A stretch of 64,000 bases of DNA, taken from positions 806,001-870,000 of the forward strand of contig NZ_JAGSYG010000001.1 of the NCBI RefSeq assembly GCF_025685655.1, given 5' to 3'. This DNA comes from Acidicapsa ligni (GTDB lineage Bacteria > Acidobacteriota > Terriglobia > Terriglobales > Acidobacteriaceae). The position numbers and the translations under genes are program-made. Under the pieces are notes generated by a model that did no database searches, was not told where the DNA came from, and saw nothing but the letters and a program-made list of their open reading frames with translations. Positions 25,979-33,881 of this stretch are shown piece after piece; position 1 is the stretch's first letter; each line of letters opens with the position of its first letter.

Positions 25979-28060
25979 CTAACGGATAAATGGCGGGAAT
26001 GCACATCGATAAAATCCCGAACCCACAGATGGAAAGAGATCTTCGTGAAATGAGCGCCCGTGTGCCGCCATTGCATTGACGATGATCTTCTTGGCCTCAC
26101 TCTTCGCCTGCCGAGCCGAAAGGTTCCCATCTTGTCGATACGGCGATAGAACGGTGCTGATTTCTTGGATGGAAACGGGAGCTGGACTACGACGCACCAT
26201 CAACTCAATCAATTTGAACGGGTGAGAGTCGAGCGGTAGTCCGGCTATCTCAAGACCATCAATCCAGACCTTCTTAAGTTGAGAATCGACGACAAGCCGA
26301 GCTCCGTCAGGAGCAATATGAATGGCTGCCACACTATCCGTCACCCCACAGGCATTGATTGCACTCCGCATCACCTCTCCCCGGGTAGATAGAGCGGACT
26401 CTATGATGACTGTTGGCAGCTCGCATTCATATGCCTCAAATGCTGGTACCAACAGAACGGAATGTGCACCGCTAGCCTGCGCTCGAATCTGAGTTCCCAC
26501 ACCAACTGCCGGTTGGCGCAACGCATAGACCATATGGAGTCTATAATCGCCGATTTGAACCGTGCCTAAATCTAGGGTTTCGCGGCCATCCCAGATCCTG
26601 CCTCCTCCAGAGAGGCCAAACCTGGATTGCAAGTGCAGCCGAAATTTCTCTGGGACCAGTTCATAACCGTCAAGATCTGTCGGGCTGAGCGAGCGGGACG
26701 GAATCTCGCCCACTTGGCTCACCCCGTAATATTCACCCTCTGAGACAGCGTGAGCGGTGAGGACGCGGCCTGCAGCCGGACTATCAGAGGCTGACACGGA
26801 CTCAAGGCGAATTGACTTGAGGATACCTTCTTGCACGAGTTGATCCGTGTCCTTGCCGAAGAGAGTGCGCCAGGTTGCGATCGGATGCCGCCAGGGATGG
26901 AGGGTCCAAAGACTTACCGCAGAAACTGGGCGCGCTGAGTTATAGATGCCTACAGCCTTCAACAGTTTCTCAACCGTGATTTCGTGCGCCTGTTGACTGA
27001 CCTCAATTCGGCTAGGAACGCGAATATTTACCGTAACCGGACGTGTGCTCTTGCCAATGATCTCTATTTTCAATTTCGCCTGAAGAAGCGTTCCATCGGT
27101 CAACGGAAGGTTGAGTTCCTCCATACTTCTGAAACAGTCGCTCGAACGGAATTGAAGGAGATTTCGGTCGCCCCGTTCCCACAAACATTCGGTCATCCGG
27201 ACGCGCCCTACTCCGAATACTCCATGGTTCTCTAGCGCGGAACGTCCTCCTTGTCGAAGTACGTCAAGGTTACATACTGAATTTCCATCAAAGAACGCTT
27301 CGTCATTGAACAACACTTTCCCCAGCAACGAACGATAGAAATCGACGATCGACGCAGCGCGTGCAGCGATACGTAAACGCCCGACAGACGCCTCATATCG
27401 AAGAATATCTCCGTGCACAGGGCGATATTGAATAGTCGCCCTCGCGGTCTGCCCAGGCACCACGGCCAACGGCTTTCTCGTATGGTGACTCCTCAAAACA
27501 TTGAAGATAAACACTCCATCATCTTCGAATGCCTTCACATGGACGTGTTCTCCCAGATCTGATTTCTGGCAGTACATTAAGAGTTCTTCTTTTAGGGTCC
27601 TCACTTTTCCTGAAAGGCCCGTAATACCTCGCGCCTCTTTCCCAATAAAGTCGTTGTACCGCCTTTGATCGCCCGTTTCCTGCAACTGAATTTGCGCGCG
27701 AGCAAATACATCGACTAGCGTTGCGTCTTTAAGTTGGGCCAGGAAAAGATGTAACGCGAACTCTCGCTCTCCTGAGCTCTGCGGAAATAGGTCTAAAGGG
27801 ATACGTTGATCTTTCATCGCCGTAACAATGGCTTCACGTCCGGCCTCGGTACCCAGTTCATGGAGGGTCTCAAGAGCGTAAAGCAGTTCCGTGGACAGAT
27901 CGTCCTGTTGGAATGCGTGCGCTATGTCATCGTGCCCAAAGGAGCTCTTTTTTATTCCGAGAGACGCAGGCCATCCCGTGGCTTCAAAAACCTCCTTCCA
28001 AACATCAACCGCAACTTCCTGAATAGCGGCGGTATCGTGGTACGCGAGCGGAAGTGCCAT
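25979..28060 (-). CDS. Ubiquitin-operon partner with C-terminal winged helix, unknown function
   Basis: A 693-residue protein whose ATG follows the E1 stop by 2 nt, so it is the third gene of the operon. Residues 1-130 look helical (around STELLYALETLHELGTEAGREAIV). Residues about 180-560 are mixed alpha/beta, with a Cys/His-poor core. Residues about 590-687 resemble an OmpR-type winged helix: KVWIDGLEIAGLPLDSHPFK, then LIELMVRRSPAPVSIQEI, a long helix (ARQAKSEAKKIIVNAM) and an SGFYRC hairpin. No nuclease, protease or nucleotide-binding motif is visible. In this genetic setting it could be the target, sensor or effector of the ubiquitin-like pathway. I cannot name a family. Confidence 0.7.
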   Translation of the reverse strand: MALPLAYHDTAAIQEVAVDVWKEVFEATGWPASLGIKKSSFGHDDIAHAFQQDDLSTELLYALETLHELGTEAGREAIVTAMKDQRIPLDLFPQSSGEREFALHLFLAQLKDATLVDVFARAQIQLQETGDQRRYNDFIGKEARGITGLSGKVRTLKEELLMYCQKSDLGEHVHVKAFEDDGVFIFNVLRSHHTRKPLAVVPGQTARATIQYRPVHGDILRYEASVGRLRIAARAASIVDFYRSLLGKVLFNDEAFFDGNSVCNLDVLRQGGRSALENHGVFGVGRVRMTECLWERGDRNLLQFRSSDCFRSMEELNLPLTDGTLLQAKLKIEIIGKSTRPVTVNIRVPSRIEVSQQAHEITVEKLLKAVGIYNSARPVSAVSLWTLHPWRHPIATWRTLFGKDTDQLVQEGILKSIRLESVSASDSPAAGRVLTAHAVSEGEYYGVSQVGEIPSRSLSPTDLDGYELVPEKFRLHLQSRFGLSGGGRIWDGRETLDLGTVQIGDYRLHMVYALRQPAVGVGTQIRAQASGAHSVLLVPAFEAYECELPTVIIESALSTRGEVMRSAINACGVTDSVAAIHIAPDGARLVVDSQLKKVWIDGLEIAGLPLDSHPFKLIELMVRRSPAPVSIQEISTVLSPYRQDGNLSARQAKSEAKKIIVNAMAAHGRSFHEDLFPSVGSGFYRCAFPPFIR

Positions 28061-28062
28061 AA

Positions 28063-29454
28063 TTAGCTAATTCCTTGATCTGCCTGGAGACCTAAATCCC
28101 TTTGGTTATCTGAAAGATCTAACTTCAGTGTGTCTTGAGGAATAGCTTCAGGCAAGCAAATCCTACAACTAACACCCTGCGAGAGGCGATTTCTGCGCAC
28201 AGTTCCTGTTTCAAAGTCAAAGCTGAGCCGCATTGGCGGATCATCTGTGCCGGAAAACCCTGTAACGAGTCGAAGCAGTTCCACCACTGCGGCCCCGGCT
28301 ACGGTGGTATTGAACGCCACCACGCTTGGCTGAGGAACTTCGGCTCCTTGTATGTATCCGTCTGCTACCTCCCGCGCACGATCATGTTCAGATAGGGCCT
28401 CTATACGGATGCGGTTTGGGTCTATATGCCCCCAACACGCAAGGCATGGTCGAGTAGGTCCGACAATAACGACACGGCCTACCCCGTTGGTGATACGACC
28501 TTCTGCATCTACTCGAAATGCGGTCCCCATGTCGATCAGCGGAATGCATTTCTCATAAGAGAGTCGATTGAGCAAAGCTCGTGGCAAGTGTCGATCAACG
28601 CAGGACAGCACCATATCGCCCCCCTCAAGATCCTCAGAAAGCACATCCTTGCCCAAATGACCCCGGATACACGTCACTTCAGTTCCAAGGCCGAGCTGTT
28701 CGGCATAGCGGGCAGCAACGTCCACTTTCCATGTGTGTCCGATGTCGCGAGCGGTAGCGCCAAGAATTCGGCTCAGATTGGAAGCCTCGACGCGATCTCC
28801 GTCAACAACTGTAATGCGCCGGACACCCAGATGGGCGAGCTGACAAAAAACTACGGAACCGGTCCCCCCTAAACCTACGATGACGACGTGCAGGTCTCTA
28901 AGGACATCTTGCCCGGCCTTACCGAGAGCAAGTCTTTGTCTGGAAAAGCAGGGAGAGTCGGTCTGCTCTCTTATTACAGGCGCAGGCGTGCGGATCATGC
29001 TGCCAACGAGCCGCACCTCAAGTTCGGATGGACCTCCCGCGTCAGACCACACTCGTCCGATAGGAAGCCCCGTGCTGCCAGCGATAACCATTGAGCCGTG
29101 GGGCCCGGTCATCTGATTGAGCAGCGAGGGCATCAGCCGTGCATCACCGGCATCGTCAGCTTTTGAAAACCACGGGCGAGTTGTGCCAGGATGCGTGTGA
29201 ACTGTGATTATCGATAGACCGGAGTCTCGGGCTGGTCTTATGATCCGGTTCAATGTCACAGGATCTAGTCGAATGTGATCCCCTCGTCTAATCAGATACC
29301 CTTCATCTGGTATCTCAATCATGTTACGCACGAAAAGCACCTGACCGCCCTTTAGCCGCTCGGCGAGGATGATGCCCGCCGTTTCAACGTCACTCCGCAT
29401 GCGAAGGGCGTCGATGAAAGAATTCCAAGTCGATTCATTTACACGTAGTTTCAT
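28063..29454 (-). CDS. JAMM protease fused to E1-like ThiF domain
   Basis: A 463-residue fusion. ATG 29454 follows a GAGG site and lies 8 bp after the E2-like gene; the frame runs to 29535 but that would overlap the upstream gene. Residues 5-140 are a JAB/MPN domain with the metalloprotease motif complete: E32, H86 and H88 in HTHPG, S97 and D100. Residues about 185-400 are an E1/ThiF adenylation domain: GLGGTG (194-199), VVDGD (217-219 region), NLSR (R229) and K243. Two CxxC pairs (337/340 and 430/433) would hold zinc. No cysteine lies between them, so the crossover-loop thioester cysteine of canonical E1s is absent (the site reads PQPSVVAFN). One protein thus carries activation and deconjugation functions. 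Confidence 0.88.
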   Translation of the reverse strand: MKLRVNESTWNSFIDALRMRSDVETAGIILAERLKGGQVLFVRNMIEIPDEGYLIRRGDHIRLDPVTLNRIIRPARDSGLSIITVHTHPGTTRPWFSKADDAGDARLMPSLLNQMTGPHGSMVIAGSTGLPIGRVWSDAGGPSELEVRLVGSMIRTPAPVIREQTDSPCFSRQRLALGKAGQDVLRDLHVVIVGLGGTGSVVFCQLAHLGVRRITVVDGDRVEASNLSRILGATARDIGHTWKVDVAARYAEQLGLGTEVTCIRGHLGKDVLSEDLEGGDMVLSCVDRHLPRALLNRLSYEKCIPLIDMGTAFRVDAEGRITNGVGRVVIVGPTRPCLACWGHIDPNRIRIEALSEHDRAREVADGYIQGAEVPQPSVVAFNTTVAGAAVVELLRLVTGFSGTDDPPMRLSFDFETGTVRRNRLSQGVSCRICLPEAIPQDTLKLDLSDNQRDLGLQADQGIS

Positions 29455-29462
29455 AGCAAACC

Positions 29463-30056
29463 TCAGTCCAATCGGAGAAAACGGGAATAGATGCAACGAA
29501 GGAAGTCGCGCAGTTCGCTCACCCCTGGTTTCCATGCACCGGGTACCAGATGCCAGGAGAAGCGCTGCCAGTTTTTACCAAGGAGAGGTTCTGGCGAAGT
29601 TGCCTTTGGAACCGCACCATTAGGAGCCCTCACTTCGGGGTGAACCCAAAACATGTCCGGCGCTGCATCAGGGAATCCTGGCGGGAGCTTTACAAGGAGG
29701 TTGACGCGGTTTGGGGTGAAGCCCGCCGGGAGCTCGTAGTCGGAAATGACCACGAAGACCCAACCACCAGCCTCATTGTGAAGCGTGGCACGACCAGGGG
29801 CGACGCCCGCTTCTTCAAGCAGAGCAGCCCCCAGACCGTAGTCGGCTGGAGGCTGGCTGTGAAAGTGCTCACCATCTTTGAGGGGGATTTTCTTATCGTT
29901 TGGAATGACCTCATCTTCTCCCGGACGCTGGAGAAAGAGGACATCGGTCAATGGGATGGAAGCAAGATGCTTGAGATGCTCCCCGGTCTGGTGGTGATGC
30001 TCTAGCTCGTACTTCTTCTTGTTGATGAAAATGTGAACTCGATGTTCTGGGTGCAT
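29463..30056 (-). CDS. Ubiquitin-like (multiubiquitin type) domain fused to E2-like domain
   Basis: A 197-residue fusion with GGAGG before ATG 30056. Residues 5-70 are a beta-grasp domain of the bacterial multiubiquitin type (VHIFINKKKYEL ... LTDVLFLQRPGED ... DGEHFHSQPP). Residues 73-195 match the prokaryotic E2 family E layout (GGWVFVVISDYELPAGF, LLVKLPPGFPDAAPDMFW, NWQRFSWHL, GAWKPGVSELRDFL). The single cysteine of the whole protein is C188 in the last helix, not at the usual E2 active site after the HP motif, and there is no free C-terminal glycine on the ubiquitin-like part. It is the first gene of the operon. How it could be conjugated or cleaved is not evident. Confidence 0.85.
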   Translation of the reverse strand: MHPEHRVHIFINKKKYELEHHHQTGEHLKHLASIPLTDVLFLQRPGEDEVIPNDKKIPLKDGEHFHSQPPADYGLGAALLEEAGVAPGRATLHNEAGGWVFVVISDYELPAGFTPNRVNLLVKLPPGFPDAAPDMFWVHPEVRAPNGAVPKATSPEPLLGKNWQRFSWHLVPGAWKPGVSELRDFLRCIYSRFLRLD

Positions 30057-30078
30057 AACAGCCTCCGTGGTTGATCTT

Positions 30079-30100
30079 GTGGAACGGCCTTCCGTTTCAC
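30079..30100. promoter_or_regulatory. Hairpin or operator upstream of the ubiquitin-like operon
   Basis: GTGGAACGG (30079-30087) and CCGTTTCAC (30092-30100) form a 9-bp inverted repeat with one G-T pair and a 4-nt loop. It is 23 bp upstream of the first ATG in the 171-bp gap after the helicase gene. It could bind a repressor, for example the operon's own winged-helix protein. Confidence 0.35.
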
Positions 30101-30227
30101 AAATCCAACTTTATGGAAGCGTCGAGCAAATAGCAGTTAGGGCGTTGTTAGCCGTATTCGGGGATCAGGATTACAGGAAACTAACAAGCCAGAACCGGCA
30201 CCTTTTGAGGTTCGTTTAGGCGGCCTA

Positions 30228-33200
30228 TTAAGAGAAATATTTATCGATCAGGTCTTTCGCTTCGATGGACAGATTTCCTGACTCCTCTGTTGTCACGAGA
30301 CGTCCCGGAAAGTGCTTGTCGTACCAGGTTTTCTTGATTGCCCACTTCTTCCGATATTCGTCGCGGACCAAAAGGCCGAGATGCTCCCAAAAATAACGCT
30401 CGCCACGCCAAAGGACCGTAAAGTCCGGCAGATAAAAAGAACCGTCAGCGGCGTACAGAGGTTTTTCGTACTCAAAAAAAATGTCTCTCTCAAAAAGTAG
30501 ATTAGCGATGATGACTTCGGACTTCGAGCGAACCATGACATCTGCGAGAGCACGATGTATCTTCCCTTCCTGCATGTAACCCTCGCGCCGGAGCAGCTCG
30601 AATCCGTCTGGGGCGGGAGTAAAGTCGAAAAGCGAACAGTTTATGCCGACGAGATGAGAGGCTTCAGGTCGATGTATCCGCAGAAGAGGTGAAATATCCT
30701 GTTCGATCAAAAGCGTACAGTGCTTACTCGCACGCGTTATTCCGGTATAAAAGAGCTCTGGAGAGAGCAGCGCCGCTTTCTGCTTAGGCAAGATAAAGTA
30801 AATCCGATCAAATTCGCTCCCTTGAGACTTATGAACGCTAATGGCGTAAGCAAGGTCCAGATTGTCTTCTGGTTTTTCTTCCTTGATCCATTTCGTCTTT
30901 CCGTTCTTCACATAGTTCCCAAGTTGGCGGCCATACCCGACCGCGAGGAATTCCTTTCGGGAGAACTGTACACTAAACCGCTTGAGCCGGAAGCCATTCC
31001 ACTGCCATTTCTTGTTTTGGGCATCAAATCCGTGCGGGGTCACATAGCCCAGTTCTCCGTTAAAAACTTCGCATGATTCATTCGTTTTGGTTTTGAAGTT
31101 CCAGGCCCTTAAAGGGTCCGAGCCGCCCCGGTTTCGAGTTTGGATTACCTTATCGAACAACGTGATACCCGCGAGAGCACCAATCCGATCGATCGACGAT
31201 CCGCGCGCCTCTCGTTGAACCCTGAGATTGACGGCCTCTGTCCCGAAATCTTCATGTAGATAAGGGATGATGACCTGATGATAGTCAGGTCTATACGCTT
31301 GTCCGCCAGTTTTCGCGGCGTTGAGCCAGAGCTGATGGGGAGCGACTGGGTCGAGCTTCTCTCCCGAGTCTTGCTCCATATCACTGACCATGCGCGCGAT
31401 GAGTGTATTCATCAGATCTGGCGCATCTTTCCAGAACAGCACGCGGAGGTCTTTATCAACGGCTCCATCCGAGGGGAGATCTTGCAGGCGTTGAAACATC
31501 TCTTCGGCGCGAATGGAGGCTTCTTGGTCCTTTGTTTCTCGATCGGCTACCCGAACATAGAGAGATGCGAGATCGAGAATCCCAGTGCCTTTGCCGCCAA
31601 TTCGATTTTCCATCTGGCGTAGATTGACCATCAACTCACCGATACTGGAAGGGTGATGAGCGCGCAGCCAGTCGATTATGTCGGCGAATACCTTCCCTCT
31701 TCCAATCGGAGGGAGCTGATTGGGGTCACCAACGATAATGAGGCGCTGAACGGCACTCCAATTAACTGCCCGGAAAAGAGCTGCCATCAGCTCTAAATCG
31801 AGCATTGATGCTTCGTCGATGACAAACGTGGTCACACTCTCTTCTCGCTGACCACCGCTCGGTTTGATCGTCAAATTTGCATTAAGCCAGCCTCTTCTCG
31901 CGAGGAAAGAGTGGATAGTGCTAGCGGGCTTGCCAGTCTTCTCGCGAATCCGGTCTGCGGCTTTCCCGGTTGGGGCCAACAGCAAAAACGTGGCTTCTGC
32001 GCCATGAGCCTTTTCTATGGCCTGCAGAATCGCACGAATGATTGTCGTTTTGCCGGTTCCAGCTGCGCCACAAACGACGGAAAGCGGACGGGAAAATATC
32101 TTGGCGCAAACGGTTGCTTGCATTGCAATTGCTTCGTCGTATTCCGTACGGCTCTTGGCAGCGAGGGGGCTCTTCGCTTCAAAAAGAAGATCGCGCCAAT
32201 GTCGTTCAGTGACAGGAGACCGAAATGTAACGTCGGAATACTGGGCAAGCTTTCGGACCCGATCTTCGATCTCTCGCTCTGCCTGATAGACACCAAGCAA
32301 GTAGGCATATTCTCGCACTCCCTCTTTGCGGAATGCGACCGCCTCCTCCAACGATTTCCGATCGATCTCCAAATAGCGTTCTGTAAACTTGGCTGTCTTC
32401 CAATCAGGAAGAACACTTAACCGATGATTGATGTCCTGCAACATCTGGCCGCAGCTCAGAAAGGTGTGCTTAGTTTCAAACCGCAAGCGATCCACACAGA
32501 GAGAGCGCAACCGTCGCCAGTCATCCGTGTCAAACAAAAAGTTACCGCCTAGATCCGGAGACGGAAATACTCCGTGATCGATTCGATTGAAAGAGACGAC
32601 ATCGTCAGGATCATCGCCGACAAATTGTTCTACCAGGAGATAAGGATTCTCCGCAATTTCGTCGAGGTCTGCTGTAACGCAACTCTCTTCACGTTGACTA
32701 CTCAGTATTCGATCCATCTGGTCCGATGGAAGATCAAATCGAGGCAAAATATCACTCAGAAGGTGGCGCTCATCGTTCGTCTTCAACTTCCATTGTCTCC
32801 GAACCTTCGCAGCGTCTGAAGAACTGATCGGTAGCCCCGACAGAGCAGTTGTCTCTTCATCGAGCCACGCAAAAGCGGCATCTCTGAATTTCTTTTCCTC
32901 TCCTCGTGCGACGGCGGCGCGTAGTGGGCTGACCGCTACTGTCAGTCCTACCAAATCAAGCACACGGGCTAACCCCGGATACAATCCACGGCTTTGCCAA
33001 AGTTCGCCGAGAAGGCTGTTCAGCCAATCGATCCGCAAGGACCAATTTTCGCTATCGTCACCTATATCGCGAAGATAGGCTGCAATCTCGATAAACCTCT
33101 CGACCAGCGATAGTGCGTCATCATCACTGACATGACGGGAACCGTACTTAAAACAGCGTACGTTCTCTGGAATGAGCGTGATCTTTTCAAGCACGTCTGG

Positions 33201-33863
33201 GCGATCCAGATAACGATGATAGGGAATACGCATGCCTTGGTCGGGATAGAGCGTTTCAATGTTGCACTGCCAAACGAACCCCCCGGCGTATTTCTCCTTC
33301 GTAGCGCCATCAGTATCGTCATAGAACTCTATACGGCCTACTCGCTTGACCCTCGCCAATCCCACTACTGCGTACCGCTTGTTGTCCTCAGTGCTAAGCG
33401 GATTACTGTAGTTGGCATAGTGAAAGACAATGCTCTTTTCTGCTTCTATGGCGGAAAAGAAGGTCTTCGCCAACTCTAGGCGTTTGGCATTATCCACTCG
33501 ACCGTCGGACTTTGCATCTTCGTCATACATGGCCTCATAGGGCCACACGCAGACTGTCGCGGGAGGTAAGTGCCACTTCGTACGTTTACCGCTTCCGAAG
33601 AAATCAGGTGGATCATCAAATGCGGTCAACGCCTCGCGGCCAAACGCATTGATGCTGTATATGCAGGGCGGAATTCCATCAATTTTAGAGCAGGACTTCC
33701 CTGCGACCTGCTCTTCCCAAGCCAGGTCTCTGCTCTCATTGATTTTCTCTCCGGGGTAAGAATGGGGACCGATGCAGAACCTATTCGAACTTGGCTTCGT
33801 ACAGATGTGACCGTTCCAGCCATCCATATGCCACGATAGCCGCGCTGAAAGATGAGTAGTCAT
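30228..33863 (-). CDS. RecD-like SF1 helicase fused to a C-terminal nuclease-like domain
   Basis: A 1211-residue protein. Residues 1-75 carry four cysteines (C21, C30, C58, C67) that could bind zinc or an iron-sulphur cluster. The helicase core starts near 590: Walker A CGAAGTGKTT, Walker B FVIDEASML, then IIVGDPNQLPPIGRG, and motif VI region YAISVHKSQGSEFDRIYF with YTGITRA. This is the RecD/TraA type (SF1B). Residues about 1105-1165 (SKSEVIIANLL ... FEYEKPLY ... LPDFTVLW ... YFWEHLG) resemble a PD-(D/E)xK nuclease. It starts 18 bp after hsdR, so it belongs to the restriction operon. I infer a DNA-degrading defence role. Confidence 0.8.
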   Translation of the reverse strand: MTTHLSARLSWHMDGWNGHICTKPSSNRFCIGPHSYPGEKINESRDLAWEEQVAGKSCSKIDGIPPCIYSINAFGREALTAFDDPPDFFGSGKRTKWHLPPATVCVWPYEAMYDEDAKSDGRVDNAKRLELAKTFFSAIEAEKSIVFHYANYSNPLSTEDNKRYAVVGLARVKRVGRIEFYDDTDGATKEKYAGGFVWQCNIETLYPDQGMRIPYHRYLDRPDVLEKITLIPENVRCFKYGSRHVSDDDALSLVERFIEIAAYLRDIGDDSENWSLRIDWLNSLLGELWQSRGLYPGLARVLDLVGLTVAVSPLRAAVARGEEKKFRDAAFAWLDEETTALSGLPISSSDAAKVRRQWKLKTNDERHLLSDILPRFDLPSDQMDRILSSQREESCVTADLDEIAENPYLLVEQFVGDDPDDVVSFNRIDHGVFPSPDLGGNFLFDTDDWRRLRSLCVDRLRFETKHTFLSCGQMLQDINHRLSVLPDWKTAKFTERYLEIDRKSLEEAVAFRKEGVREYAYLLGVYQAEREIEDRVRKLAQYSDVTFRSPVTERHWRDLLFEAKSPLAAKSRTEYDEAIAMQATVCAKIFSRPLSVVCGAAGTGKTTIIRAILQAIEKAHGAEATFLLLAPTGKAADRIREKTGKPASTIHSFLARRGWLNANLTIKPSGGQREESVTTFVIDEASMLDLELMAALFRAVNWSAVQRLIIVGDPNQLPPIGRGKVFADIIDWLRAHHPSSIGELMVNLRQMENRIGGKGTGILDLASLYVRVADRETKDQEASIRAEEMFQRLQDLPSDGAVDKDLRVLFWKDAPDLMNTLIARMVSDMEQDSGEKLDPVAPHQLWLNAAKTGGQAYRPDYHQVIIPYLHEDFGTEAVNLRVQREARGSSIDRIGALAGITLFDKVIQTRNRGGSDPLRAWNFKTKTNESCEVFNGELGYVTPHGFDAQNKKWQWNGFRLKRFSVQFSRKEFLAVGYGRQLGNYVKNGKTKWIKEEKPEDNLDLAYAISVHKSQGSEFDRIYFILPKQKAALLSPELFYTGITRASKHCTLLIEQDISPLLRIHRPEASHLVGINCSLFDFTPAPDGFELLRREGYMQEGKIHRALADVMVRSKSEVIIANLLFERDIFFEYEKPLYAADGSFYLPDFTVLWRGERYFWEHLGLLVRDEYRKKWAIKKTWYDKHFPGRLVTTEESGNLSIEAKDLIDKYFS

Positions 33864-33881
33864 TGTTTTGCCTGCCCTCCT

